NCBI RefSeq assembly: GCF_000473065.1
Contig: NZ_AXAZ01000003.1
Location: forward strand, 124,001 to 188,000
DNA length: 64,000 nucleotides
DNA from: Bradyrhizobium sp. WSM1743
Lineage (GTDB): Bacteria; Pseudomonadota; Alphaproteobacteria; Rhizobiales; Xanthobacteraceae
Direction: 5' to 3'
A program made the translations under genes and the position numbers. Of the stretch, positions 7,835-16,446 are shown piece after piece. The stretch's first letter is position 1. Each line of letters begins with the position of its first letter. The notes beneath the pieces were generated by a model that saw only the letters and a list, made by a program, of their open reading frames with translations, was not told the DNA's origin and did not search any database.

Positions 7835-9568
7835 TTGGGGGATCATTTGCTTCGTTTCGCCGGCTTCGAGCTGGACCAGCAGCGCGCGGAGCTGCGTGGG
7901 GCCGATGGCACGCCGATCAAGCTCCGGCCCAAGACTTTCGAGATGCTCCGGCTGTTCGCGAGCAGCGGCGGCCGGGTGCTGAGCAAGCAGGAGCTGATGG
8001 AGGCGGTCTGGCCGAACGTCCATGTCGGCGAGGACAGCCTGTTTCAATGCATCCGCGAGCTTCGCACCGCGCTCGGCGACGAGCGGCGGCAGATGATCAA
8101 GCTCGCCTCCGGCGGCGGCTATTCGCTGACGGCTGGGGTTCAGGCTGAAGCGGAGGTCGACCTGGCTCAGGCCGAGCTGCCGGCTGTCGCCGCGGAGGTC
8201 CCGGCGGAGGCCGAGGCGGTCCCGACGTATCCGCCGGCCCCGCGCGCCGTCTTCCGCCTGCGCAGCCCGGCCATGATCGGCGCGGTGACCGCGTTCTGCG
8301 TCGTCATCATCGGGCTTGCGGTTGCCGCACCGGTGCTGAAGCCCGACTTCCTGTTCAAGCGCACGCCGCCGCGGATCGCCGTGATGCCGATCGTTGATGC
8401 CGGCAACGACCCGCGCGGTGCGGCCATGGCGGCGGAGGTCACCGGCCGCCTTACGGACGGCTTTGCCAGGATCCAGAACATCAGCGTGGTCGCGCCGCGC
8501 GCGGCGACGGGGGTCGAGAGCGTCGCCCAGCCGGTCGCATCGCCCGATTACGAAGTGCGCGGCGAGCTCCAGCGTGGCGATCAGTCCTGGACCTTGCGGG
8601 CCCGCATCATCAGGACCGGCAGCGGCGAGGTTCAATCGGTCGCGACGGCTTCGGTCGGTGCCGACGAGGTCGATGCGCAGCTTCAGCAGTCGCGCCTCGT
8701 CGCCGGCGTGGGGCACGTGCTGGCGCGCCGCCTCAACGAGCTGCTGGAGCCCAGCGCCTCGCCGGCCGCAAGCCGGACATCATCCGCCGGCGGCGACAAG
8801 GTCGCCGTCGAGCAGGCGCTCGCCTCGATCAACCAGACCACGCGCGAGCGCTTTGGCGCGGCGCAGGCCATGCTGCAAAAGGCGCTGGACGACGATCCCC
8901 GGAATGTCGACCTCGCGGTGGCGCTCGCGTCGCTCCAGCTGCGCGGCATCCAGATGGTCTGGTTCAGCCCGGAGGAGGCTGTGACCGTCGAGGCGAAGGC
9001 CAATGCGACGCTCGAGCAGGCGCTGCGCGTCAAGCCGAATGCGATTCCGGTGCTCGAGGCGCATTGCCGCTTCCTCAGCGCGACCAATCATTTCGTGGAA
9101 AGTCTCGTCACCTGCGCCAGGGCCTTGAGCTTCGATCCGTGGAACGGGTCCGCGCTCTATCTGATCGGTCTCGGGCAGATCTATCTCGGCCGCTTCGACG
9201 ATGCGCTCGCGACATTCCAGCAGGCCGACCGTTACGACACGCCGCCGGCCTCGCGCTGGACCTGGCTGCTCGGCGCCGGCATGACCTATGCCATGATGGG
9301 GCGCTTCGAGGAGGGCTTGCCGTGGCTGCAACGCTCGATCGCCGTCACGCCGGGCACCGGCCGCTCGCACTTTCTGCTCGCCGCCGCCTATCAGCGAGCG
9401 GGCCGGCGCGAGGAGGCGAGCGCGGCGATGGCGGAGGGCCTGAGACTGCGGCCTGGCACGACCAGGCTCAACGTCTCGCCGCCGATGAAGAACGCAAGTC
9501 CGGTCTGTATCGCAGCCTGGGATCGCGTCGTTCAGGCCGAGGTGGATGCGGGATTGCCGGAGAAGTGA
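7835..9568 (+). CDS. Membrane-anchored winged-helix regulator with TPR domain (CadC/ToxR-like)
   Basis: Roughly 577-residue one-component regulator. Residues 1-105 form an OmpR/PhoB-type winged helix (LRPKTFEMLRLFASSGGRVLS, then SLFQCIRELRTALGD). A single transmembrane helix follows (VTAFCVVIIGLAVAAPVL, about residue 150), then a TolB/adenylate-cyclase-associated-like domain (IAVMPIVDAGNDPRG), then tetratricopeptide repeats to the C-terminus. The start is uncertain. The TTG at 7835 has GGGAG upstream, and a TTG at 7823 is also open. It diverges from the autotransporter gene, so it is the obvious candidate regulator of that gene. The signal sensed by the periplasmic TPR part is unknown. Confidence 0.82.
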   Translation: MGDHLLRFAGFELDQQRAELRGADGTPIKLRPKTFEMLRLFASSGGRVLSKQELMEAVWPNVHVGEDSLFQCIRELRTALGDERRQMIKLASGGGYSLTAGVQAEAEVDLAQAELPAVAAEVPAEAEAVPTYPPAPRAVFRLRSPAMIGAVTAFCVVIIGLAVAAPVLKPDFLFKRTPPRIAVMPIVDAGNDPRGAAMAAEVTGRLTDGFARIQNISVVAPRAATGVESVAQPVASPDYEVRGELQRGDQSWTLRARIIRTGSGEVQSVATASVGADEVDAQLQQSRLVAGVGHVLARRLNELLEPSASPAASRTSSAGGDKVAVEQALASINQTTRERFGAAQAMLQKALDDDPRNVDLAVALASLQLRGIQMVWFSPEEAVTVEAKANATLEQALRVKPNAIPVLEAHCRFLSATNHFVESLVTCARALSFDPWNGSALYLIGLGQIYLGRFDDALATFQQADRYDTPPASRWTWLLGAGMTYAMMGRFEEGLPWLQRSIAVTPGTGRSHFLLAAAYQRAGRREEASAAMAEGLRLRPGTTRLNVSPPMKNASPVCIAAWDRVVQAEVDAGLPEK

Positions 9569-9594
9569 GGGCGGGAGTTGTTTGTAACTCTTGC

Positions 9595-9697
9595 TGTCAT
9601 GCCCCGCGAAGGCGGGGCATCCAGTACTCCGCAGCTTCTCGGCTCAACTACAACCGCCTCGGAATACTGGATCGCCCGGTCAAGCCGGGCGATGACA
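9595..9697. repeat. Nested inverted-repeat intergenic element
   Basis: The outer arms TGTCAT (9595-9600) and ATGACA (9692-9697) enclose two GC-rich hairpins, GCCCCGC-GAAG-GCGGGGC (9601-9618) and CGCCCGG-TCAAG-CCGGGCG (9673-9691). Complementary words CCAGTACTCCG and CGGAATACTGG lie between them. The form matches the REP-like elements common between Bradyrhizobium genes. It may also act as a terminator barrier between the converging genes. Confidence 0.7.
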
Positions 9698-9746
9698 CCG
9701 CGTGAGGAAGCGCGGTCGCATCGCCTCGCTCGCAATGACGGCGAAC

Positions 9747-10679
9747 CTACCGCCACCGCCGGTGCAGCCACAGCCACTGCTCGGGATGCTCGCGCACCCA
9801 GCCCTCCACCACACTCGTGATCGCCTGGGTCGTGCCCTGGATGTCGATCTTGCCGTCGGCGTCGCGCACCGGCTGGATCTCTTCGGTGAGCTCGCCGCGA
9901 AAGCGGCCGCCGGGCAGGCGGATGATGCGGACGCCGTGGATCGGGCATTCGATCTGGCGCAAGAGGCGCGCCAGCATCGGGTTGGCGCGGGTCTTGCGGC
10001 CGAAGAAGGTGACCTCGACGCCGGCGGTCAGATACTGGTCGATCAGCATGGCGACGTGCTTGCCGTCCTTCAGGGCCTGCGCGAGCCGTAAGGGAGCGTC
10101 GCGCCCCGCAGGGATCAGCGTGCCCATGTTGACCTGGCGCATCTCCTGGATGATGCGGTCGGCGGACGCAATGTTCGGGCGGCGATAGAGAATCGCGGTA
10201 TCCAGTTCATGCGCGACGGCGGCGAGCGCCGGCAATTCCCAATTGGCCAGATGCGCGGCGAAGATCAGCGCCGGCTTGCCGTCGTCGCGGATCTGGTCGA
10301 ACAGCTCGATGCTGCGCGGGGGAATCTCGATCCGGCTCTTCTCCGGATGGTCGCGATCGTAGTCCCAGACGTGGTCGATATGGGCGAACTCGGCGCCGAC
10401 GCGGCCGAGATTGTCCCAGACGCCCATCAGGATCTGTTCGATTTCCTCCGGCGATTTCTCCGGAAAGGCGGCGGTGAGATTGGCGCGGCCGATGCGGTGC
10501 TCGCGCAGGCGCGGGCCGATCAGCTTTACGGCGCGCGCGAAAAAGTCCGAAGTCTTGACCGGATCGAAATAGCGCGTGGTGCGCAGCATCGCGACGGTCG
10601 CGGCGCCGATCAGGCTTCCGCCGAGCGATTTGGCAGCCTCCCGCGCGCGGGCCTTCGTGCTCGCAGTCAGCAGCCTCAT
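9747..10679 (-). CDS. lpxXL: Lipid A lauroyl/very-long-chain acyltransferase (LpxXL-like)
   Basis: Membrane-associated acyltransferase of 310 residues in the LpxL/HtrB family. It shows the HX4E catalytic signature in AHLANWE, the LYRRPN segment and the LIDQYLTAGVEVTFFG segment. It is the last gene of the acpXL operon, 8 bases after fabF1XL. In rhizobia LpxXL transfers the 26-30-carbon hydroxy fatty acid from AcpXL to lipid A. Here the assignment rests on family plus operon position. In Rhizobium an alcohol dehydrogenase gene (adh2XL) lies between the synthase and acyltransferase genes, but there is no room for one here. Confidence 0.88.
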   Translation of the reverse strand: MRLLTASTKARAREAAKSLGGSLIGAATVAMLRTTRYFDPVKTSDFFARAVKLIGPRLREHRIGRANLTAAFPEKSPEEIEQILMGVWDNLGRVGAEFAHIDHVWDYDRDHPEKSRIEIPPRSIELFDQIRDDGKPALIFAAHLANWELPALAAVAHELDTAILYRRPNIASADRIIQEMRQVNMGTLIPAGRDAPLRLAQALKDGKHVAMLIDQYLTAGVEVTFFGRKTRANPMLARLLRQIECPIHGVRIIRLPGGRFRGELTEEIQPVRDADGKIDIQGTTQAITSVVEGWVREHPEQWLWLHRRWR

Positions 10680-10687
10680 GCGTCCGG

Positions 10688-11965
10688 TCAGGCCGGTTCG
10701 CGGGTCAGGATCAGCGAGGCGTTCTGGCCGCCGAAGCCGAACGAGTTCGACATCACCGCGGTCACGCGGGCATCGCGCGCCTTGTTGCCGACGACGTCGA
10801 ACAGGATCGTGGGATCCGGATTGTCGTAGTTGATCGTCGGCGGAATGCGCTGATGCTCAAGCGTGAGCAGCGAGAAGATCGCCTCCACCGCGCCGGCGGC
10901 CGAGATGGTGTGGCCGACCATCGACTTGTTGGAGGTGACCGGAATCTTCTGCGCGAGCTCGCCGAACACGGCCGATGTCGTGTTGAACTCCATCTTGTCG
11001 TTTTCGGGTGTCGAGGTGCCGTGCGCGTTGATGTGGTCGATCTGGTCCGGGGTCATGCCGGCATCGGCCAGCGTCTTGTTCATGCAGCCGATGATCGGCT
11101 TGCCGTCGGGCGAGGAGCGGGTGCGATGGAAGGAGTCGGTGAGCTCGCCGCAGCCGGCGATCACGCCGAGGATCCTTGCGCCGCGCGCAGTCGCCGCCTC
11201 ATAGCTTTCGAGCACCAGGGCGCCGGCGCCTTCGGCCATCACAAAGCCATCGCGGTTCTTGGAGAAGGGGCGGGAGGCCGCCTGCGGCGGCTCGTTCTGG
11301 GTCGACAGCGCCGAGAGCAGAGAGAAGCGCACCAGCGCTTCCGGGTTCACGGTGCCGTCGGTCGCGACGCACAGCGCAGCATCCGTCTCGCCGCGGCGGA
11401 TCGCCTCGACGCCGAGCTGGATCGAGGTGGCTCCGGACGCGCACGCCGTCGACAGCGAGATCGGGGAGCCCTTGGTGCCGAACGTCTCGGCGAGATACGC
11501 GGCAACCGAGCCGAACATGAAGCGATGATGGTAGGCGCTGTACTTGCCGCCGCCGGAAATGCGCAGCAAATCGTCATAGGTGATGTCGAGTTGGCCGACA
11601 TCGCGACCGAGTTCGCGACGCTGCGGCCATTCGACCTCGACCGGCGCAACCGCAAGGAAAAGGGGGCCCGGGAAATCGGCTTTGGCGCCGATGCCGGCCT
11701 GCTCCAGCGCTTCCTGCGTCACCAGCTCGGCCATCCGTTCGGACAGGGCGGTGGAGGAGAAGGGATCGACGCTGACGAAATCGACCGTGCCGGCCATCGT
11801 GGTCTTGAGGCCGTCGATCGGAAAGCGCGTGATGGTGCGGATGCCGGATTCGCCGGCGACGAGCTTCGCCCAATTGTCGGCCTTGCCGGCACCGAGCGAG
11901 GTCATGATGCCCATGCCGGTGACGACGACGACGGGACGCCCGAGTTTGTCGCGTGGTGCAGTCAT
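10688..11965 (-). CDS. fabF1XL: Beta-ketoacyl-ACP synthase (FabF1XL-like)
   Basis: Condensing enzyme of 425 residues. The catalytic triad is complete: Cys175 in STACASG, His315 in NAHGTSTPEND and His352 in NKSMVGHTISAAG. The C-terminal SNSFGFGGQNASL loop is also standard. It should extend the acyl chain on AcpXL to produce the very-long-chain fatty acid of lipid A. It lies 21 bases after a second, catalytically degenerate synthase gene (fabF2XL) and 8 bases before lpxXL, all on the minus strand. I infer that it is the active partner of the pair. Confidence 0.9.
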   Translation of the reverse strand: MTAPRDKLGRPVVVVTGMGIMTSLGAGKADNWAKLVAGESGIRTITRFPIDGLKTTMAGTVDFVSVDPFSSTALSERMAELVTQEALEQAGIGAKADFPGPLFLAVAPVEVEWPQRRELGRDVGQLDITYDDLLRISGGGKYSAYHHRFMFGSVAAYLAETFGTKGSPISLSTACASGATSIQLGVEAIRRGETDAALCVATDGTVNPEALVRFSLLSALSTQNEPPQAASRPFSKNRDGFVMAEGAGALVLESYEAATARGARILGVIAGCGELTDSFHRTRSSPDGKPIIGCMNKTLADAGMTPDQIDHINAHGTSTPENDKMEFNTTSAVFGELAQKIPVTSNKSMVGHTISAAGAVEAIFSLLTLEHQRIPPTINYDNPDPTILFDVVGNKARDARVTAVMSNSFGFGGQNASLILTREPA

Positions 11966-11986
11966 GTCGATCCCCGCTTGAGCTAA

Positions 11987-13192
11987 CTAAACCGCCTCGA
12001 CCAGCGCCATGCCTTCGCCGCGCCAGTGTCCGGCTCCCACCACCACGATCTGGGTAGGCGCGCCCTGCATTTCAATCTCGGTCCCGGTCGAATCGTTCGG
12101 CGGGAACAGAGCACCACGCGAGATCGACAGCGCAGCGAGCGCAATTCCGAGCGGAAATTGCGTCTCCATGGCGTGGCCAAACACCGTGCCGGTCGAGCGC
12201 ACCGGAAAGTCGGCATGGCGCTTCAGGAAGTCGTGCTCTTCCGAGGTCGCGGGCTCCGCACCGGTCGCTCCGGTGATGATGGCGCCCTTGCCGTCGCGCT
12301 TCGGCAGCTTGGCCCACAGCTTCTCCAGTGTCGCGGCCATGTCGCCGGGTCGCTTGCGTTTGGCGAGGTCTGCGACGACGCTCGACAATTTTGCGAACGG
12401 CTTTGCGCCGCGCGCTTCCGCATGCGCCTTCGATTCCAGCACCAGGAAGGCGCCGGCCGAGCCGAGCGCGAAGCCGGCGTGGTCCTTCCGGGCCCACACG
12501 GGAGCGAACTTATCCTTGAGGTTGAAGTCGCCGAATTCATAGAGGACGAGCAAGTCCTTGCGCTCGCCATTGTGCGAACCGCCGACCAGCGCGATGTCGC
12601 TCTCGCCCGAGGCGATGCGCGCAAGCGCAATGCGGGCGGCATCGGCGCCCGCGACCTCTTCGCCCATGAAGGTGCGCGAAGTGCCCCCTACGCCGTGCAC
12701 GATGGCGATGTTGCCGGCGAGCAGGTTGGAGAGCTGGGCCAGGAACAACGTCGGCCGGAGATCGCTCATCAACCTCTCGTTGAGGAAACCGGGCGCGTTG
12801 GCGCCCTTGGCCTCGGCCGTCAGCACGCCGCTGTCGACGTTGAGATCGCGCTCGCCGCCGCCGGCGGCGACCACCATGTCGATCTTCGACAGGATGTCCT
12901 TGTTGCCCTTGATGCCGGCGGAATCGAGCGCAAGGCCGGCGGCATAGGTGCCGATGCGCTGCCAGGCCTCCATCTGGCGCTGGTCGCCTTTCTTCGGGAT
13001 CTGGTTGTCGAAGGCAACAGGCATCAAGGGATGCACGATGTAGGGTGCAAAGCCCTTCTCGTCGACATTGATGCGCTTCTCCTGAAGCGCGGCCCAGTTG
13101 GCGTCCAGGCCCTCGCCGAGCGAGGTGGCTAACCCAATGCCGGTGATCCAGACTTCGGTCTGGCCCGGCTTCGAAGCGGGAGTGTCAGTCAT
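11987..13192 (-). CDS. fabF2XL: Ketosynthase-like protein lacking catalytic Cys (FabF2XL-like)
   Basis: Ketosynthase-fold protein of 401 residues (WITGIGLATSLGEG at the N-terminus). When aligned by eye with its neighbour, the helix GADAARIALARIASGESD matches GATSIQLGVEAIRRGETD. That places Glu179 at the catalytic Cys position. The NAHGT histidine motif is replaced by TGATG, and only the second His (FGHAMET) remains. The pattern resembles the KS-beta/chain-length-factor subunits of type II polyketide synthases. I infer a structural or length-setting partner for FabF1XL. The start codon overlaps the fabZXL stop by 4 bases (ATGA), which suggests translational coupling. Confidence 0.85.
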   Translation of the reverse strand: MTDTPASKPGQTEVWITGIGLATSLGEGLDANWAALQEKRINVDEKGFAPYIVHPLMPVAFDNQIPKKGDQRQMEAWQRIGTYAAGLALDSAGIKGNKDILSKIDMVVAAGGGERDLNVDSGVLTAEAKGANAPGFLNERLMSDLRPTLFLAQLSNLLAGNIAIVHGVGGTSRTFMGEEVAGADAARIALARIASGESDIALVGGSHNGERKDLLVLYEFGDFNLKDKFAPVWARKDHAGFALGSAGAFLVLESKAHAEARGAKPFAKLSSVVADLAKRKRPGDMAATLEKLWAKLPKRDGKGAIITGATGAEPATSEEHDFLKRHADFPVRSTGTVFGHAMETQFPLGIALAALSISRGALFPPNDSTGTEIEMQGAPTQIVVVGAGHWRGEGMALVEAV

Positions 13193-13659
13193 GGCGATAC
13201 GGCCTGTTGCGGAAATCCGACGCGCTTGGCGATCGCGTCCATGTGAGAGCGCATATCCGCATTGGGGAAGGGGATCAGCGTGAAGGTGAGCGCCGAATTC
13301 GCGCGCAGCTTGCCGCCGACCCTGATCTTGGCCTCGGTCATGGCGTAGCCGGAGCCTTCGTGGGTGAGGCTCGCCTCGATGCTCATGAGATCACCGGGAA
13401 AGACCGAGCCGCGGACCTTGGCTTCCTTCACGGCGGCGAGGATCGGCATGCGTTCGAACTTGAACACGCCGAGCTGAAGCCAGCCCGAGGCCTGCGCCAT
13501 CGATTCGATCAGGAGCACGCCGGGCATCAAAGGATAGCCCGGGAAGTGCCCCTCGAAGATGGTGCTCTCCTTTGGGACCTGCGCTTCGACGACGATCGTC
13601 TTCTCGTCGACCTTGAGGTCGACGATGCGATCGATCATGTGGAAGTATTCGAGTTGCAT
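13189..13659 (-). CDS. fabZXL: 3-hydroxyacyl-ACP dehydratase (FabZXL-like)
   Basis: Hot-dog-fold dehydratase of 156 residues. The FabZ catalytic segment is clear: EGHFPGYPLMPGVLLIESMAQ contains the His and the Glu one helix later. I chose the ATG at 13659 (MQLEYFHMIDRI), 10 bases after the acpXL stop, instead of an upstream in-frame start inside acpXL. It should remove water from 3-hydroxyacyl-AcpXL during very-long-chain fatty acid elongation. It overlaps the following fabF2XL gene by 4 bases. Confidence 0.9.
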   Translation of the reverse strand: MQLEYFHMIDRIVDLKVDEKTIVVEAQVPKESTIFEGHFPGYPLMPGVLLIESMAQASGWLQLGVFKFERMPILAAVKEAKVRGSVFPGDLMSIEASLTHEGSGYAMTEAKIRVGGKLRANSALTFTLIPFPNADMRSHMDAIAKRVGFPQQAVSP

Positions 13660-13669
13660 GACTGCGCCC

Positions 13670-13957
13670 TTAGGCGCTCGCGCCCTTGGCCGCAACCAGT
13701 TCGTCGATACGGGCGCACAGGTTCTTCAGCACGAAATACTGCTCGGTGGTCGCCTTGCCGTCGTTGACCTCTTGAGTCCACTTTTCCAGCGGCAGCTTGA
13801 TGCCGAACTGCTTGTCGATCGCGAACGCGATATCAAGGAAATCGAGGCTGTCGATGCCGAGGTCATCGATGGCATGGCTATCCGGCGTGATCGTGTCGCG
13901 CGGGATGTCGCAGGTTTCAGCGATGATCGTGGCGACCTGATCGAATGTGGAAGACAT
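13670..13957 (-). CDS. acpXL: Acyl carrier protein for very-long-chain fatty acid (AcpXL)
   Basis: Acidic carrier protein of 95 residues. The 4'-phosphopantetheine site is the Ser of [15 protein letters not shown] (about residue 37). The length and the extended C-terminus ([23 protein letters not shown]) fit AcpXL and not the housekeeping AcpP. It is the first gene of the lipid A very-long-chain fatty acid operon, read leftward. The ATG at 13957 is preferred over the GTG one codon upstream. The 232 bases upstream hold no other gene and presumably carry the operon promoter, though I see no convincing consensus. Confidence 0.93.
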   Translation of the reverse strand: MSSTFDQVATIIAETCDIPRDTITPDSHAIDDLGIDSLDFLDIAFAIDKQFGIKLPLEKWTQEVNDGKATTEQYFVLKNLCARIDELVAAKGASA

Positions 13958-14189
13958 CACTAAGCCTTTGATATATTGCGGATATTTGTCAGATTGTCCA
14001 GAGTGGCACGGTGGGCGGGCATCGCGCCCCTGATGACGCCCTCAAACCCCCTCTGGCCGGGTCGAAAGCCCGTATATCGGAGCGCCGCCCTGAGTTCAAT
14101 GGAGCCGGGCAGGCCCAGGGGGACAGCGAGGCACAGGGTTGGGGATGCCCGCTGGGACCTTCCGCCGAGAAGCCAGCGCCGGGCCGGTC

Positions 14190-14531
14190 CTAAATATGCG
14201 GCGTCGTGATCTTGACGCAGTCGCGGCGGCCCATCAGCACGCAATCCTGGGTCCGGCGCAGGTCGGCGATGCTGACCGCGAGCCAGATCCCGATCGCGGT
14301 CAGCGCGATGGTGAAGGCGAGCGCCGCGATGTTGGCAAGCATGCGCTGGCGGAAATTGTCGGGTTCGGCGCGGGGCTGCTCGTAGCGCGACAGGTCCAGC
14401 CGCCCGGGTGCGACGCGCAGCGGTTGCACGGTGGCGCTGCCGCGCTGGACCGCCGGGGAAGGCGGGGTGCGCGGCCTGAACTGGAGCACCCGGTGCTCGT
14501 CATCAGAGCTTATGGGCCGCTGGTTGTTCAT
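14190..14531 (-). CDS. Small hypothetical membrane protein
   Basis: About 113 residues, not recognised as a named family. The N-terminal two-thirds is hydrophilic and Arg/Pro-rich. One transmembrane helix follows (ANIAALAFTIALTAIGIWLAVSI), then a short tail with two Cys residues (TQDCVLMGRRDCVKI). I start at the ATG at 14531. An upstream ATG at 14570 would add 13 residues, and neither has a clear ribosome binding site. Its orientation matches the acpXL operon, but it lies 232 bases upstream of that operon. Confidence 0.65.
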   Translation of the reverse strand: MNNQRPISSDDEHRVLQFRPRTPPSPAVQRGSATVQPLRVAPGRLDLSRYEQPRAEPDNFRQRMLANIAALAFTIALTAIGIWLAVSIADLRRTQDCVLMGRRDCVKITTPHI

Positions 14532-14863
14532 GGGGCGGGGATCACTCCGAAGCAGCGATTTAGATAGCATACGTGAGGAGCGCGTTGCAGAAAATCTTCA
14601 CAATGCCCACGTGCATTTGTGCGTTCGCGCTATTTGCGCGCGGACGCGGATCGAGCGATCGGGAACCGGCGATCGAGCTGTGAGCGCGCAGGTTGCGCTA
14701 CAACGACAGGCACGACAACAGCCACGGAGTTCGTCCCTTCGTCCCATCGCTATCGACTTGTGATCTCAGCGTCCTTTCCGAACGGATTTTGTCCCCGCAG
14801 GGCCCATGGCATAGTCGCGAGAACCCGGACCATCAGCTGCAACCATGTGAGGACCTTTCGATC
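14532..14863. other. Gene-free intergenic stretch
   Basis: This 332-base region lies between a small membrane protein gene (minus) and a ParB-like gene (plus), so it must hold promoters for both. I found no convincing gene, hairpin terminator or operator. The only clear site is a purine-rich GTGAGGA at 14847-14852 upstream of the ParB-like start. Confidence 0.5.
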
Positions 14864-15487
14864 ATGACCAATACGCGCGAGCCGCGAGTGCATCCTGTCT
14901 CGATCCTGTCGCTCCGGCCGACGCAGATGACGGTGGGCATGCGCGAGGTCAAGGAGAAGCGCAGGCGCTGGCGCGAGCACGACAAGAAGAAGCAGGCCGA
15001 CCTGCTCGGCAAGCACATGATCCCCGTCGTCTGCGGCCCCGACGCGCGCTACTACGTGATCGACCATCATCATCTCGGCCGCGCGCTGCACGATGAAGGG
15101 GTCAAGGAGGTGTTGGTGACCATCGTCGGCGACCTCAGGATGGTCGATCGCGAGGCGTTCTGGGGCGTCATGGACAACAAGCGCTGGGTCTATCCTTACG
15201 ACGCCAAAGGCGAGCGGCGGTCGTTCCGCGACCTGCCGAAATCGGTTGCGGACCTCAAGGACGATCCGTTCCGCAGCCTCGCCGGCGAGTTGCGCCGCAC
15301 GGGCGGCTTTGCCAAAGACACCACGCCGTTCTCCGAATTCCTGTGGGCCGACTTCCTGCGCCGACAGGTCTCGCGCAAGGCAGTTGAAGCCGATTTCGAC
15401 AAGGCGCTCGAGAAGGCGATGGCCGCGGCCAGAAGCAAGGCTGCGATCTATCTGCCCGGCTGGTGCGGCCCGGCCGACGATGATTAG
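14864..15487 (+). CDS. ParB-like nuclease-domain protein (ParBc_2 type)
   Basis: Protein of 207 residues resembling the putative ParB-like nuclease family. The core includes a VHPVSILSLRPTQMTVGMREV start, then KRRRWREHDKKKQ, then a YYVIDHHHLGRAL segment that corresponds to the ParB catalytic/CTP-pocket region. It lacks the helix-turn-helix and C-terminal dimer domain of chromosomal ParB, so a segregation role is unlikely. The start ATG at 14864 is supported by a GTGAGGA site 11 bases upstream. Function is unknown, and no neighbour clarifies it. Confidence 0.7.
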   Translation: MTNTREPRVHPVSILSLRPTQMTVGMREVKEKRRRWREHDKKKQADLLGKHMIPVVCGPDARYYVIDHHHLGRALHDEGVKEVLVTIVGDLRMVDREAFWGVMDNKRWVYPYDAKGERRSFRDLPKSVADLKDDPFRSLAGELRRTGGFAKDTTPFSEFLWADFLRRQVSRKAVEADFDKALEKAMAAARSKAAIYLPGWCGPADDD

Positions 15488-15623
15488 GGCGGTGGCGACC
15501 TGCGGCACCACCAACCGCACCACATCACGGTCTCTTGAGCGAAATCATTTTCCGTCTCGGTGAAGTGGTCCTGAAACAGGGCCGTCCCATGTCTTGGGTA
15601 TCGAGCTCACACAGGAGGCCGGA

Positions 15624-15767
15624 ATGCGCCGTCTGGTTTTTGCCGTTGCCTTGCTCGCCGTCGCCTCAGCAGGGATCTCCGCATCGTTTGCGGCAGTTCA
15701 CCATGCCAAGACATTGACATTTGCCGAGCGCTTTGCCCCGGCGCTCGAGTTGATGGCAAAGCGCTAG
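15624..15767 (+). CDS. Small secreted peptide, 47 residues
   Basis: Short gene with a very good ribosome binding site: AGGAGG at 15613-15618, five bases before the ATG. The product begins MRRLVFAVALLAVASAG and looks like a signal peptide ending near SFAA. A mature peptide of about 23 residues ending ELMAKR would remain. No family is recognised. The frame stays open for 38 codons after the TAG stop (to 15884) and encodes a second hydrophobic stretch, noted separately. Confidence 0.5.
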   Translation: MRRLVFAVALLAVASAGISASFAAVHHAKTLTFAERFAPALELMAKR

Positions 15768-15938
15768 CGGACGTGTGCTTCGCAGCCGCACGCAACCCAT
15801 CGGTCGCGCGATCACTTCGGGATCATCCAGACCTTCGTCGCCATCCCCCTCGTGACTGCCGTCCTGCTCGCCGGGAGTCTCTGAGCCTGCGGCGAAAGAC
15901 GTGAGCGGCACGGGGAGCGCGAGGTCAGCCGGACCCGC

Positions 15939-16436
15939 CTAGGCTCTGCGTTCAGGCCTCTGCTGTGAGGCCGCTTCATGTGGCTCCTGCTTGCCACCAA
16001 GCATGCGGTGAAGCCAACGCTCGACGCGGCGGCCGACCGTCAGCAGAATGAAGGCGAGCGCCAGCGAGGCCGCGACGATCTTCCATTGTCCGACGCCGCA
16101 GACAATGCCGAGGCAAGCGGCAAGGAACGTGCAGGCCGCGCTGGTCAGGCCGCTCACGCGAAAACCTCGGCTCTCGTGGACAATGACGCCGGCACCGAGA
16201 AAGCCGATCCCGGTCAGGATACCCTGGATCACCCGGCTCGCCGCATCGTTGATTCTGCCGGGCTCGGCGAACTCGACAGCGAGCAGCACGACGGCCGCGG
16301 TAGAGAGCCCGACAATGCCCAGCGTCTTCAGGCCGATCGGCTTACCTTGCAGATCGCGATTAAGACCGATCGCGCCGCCGGCGAGCGTGGCGCTGCCGAG
16401 ACGGAGCAGGATTTCGGGCCAGTCGAGCTCGGTCAT
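15939..16436 (-). CDS. MgtC/SapB family membrane protein
   Basis: Inner-membrane protein of 165 residues with four or five hydrophobic segments. The family signature is visible in GGAIGLNRDLQGKPIGLKT and in GILTGIGFLGAGVIV. Family members are linked to Mg2+ limitation and modulation of membrane energetics, not to Mg2+ transport itself. The C-terminus is short and hydrophilic, as in the minimal members that lack the ACT-like domain. It sits 10 bases downstream of the AhpD-like gene on the same strand, so the two may be cotranscribed. Confidence 0.85.
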   Translation of the reverse strand: MTELDWPEILLRLGSATLAGGAIGLNRDLQGKPIGLKTLGIVGLSTAAVVLLAVEFAEPGRINDAASRVIQGILTGIGFLGAGVIVHESRGFRVSGLTSAACTFLAACLGIVCGVGQWKIVAASLALAFILLTVGRRVERWLHRMLGGKQEPHEAASQQRPERRA

Positions 16437-16446
16437 GTCTTGCCCG

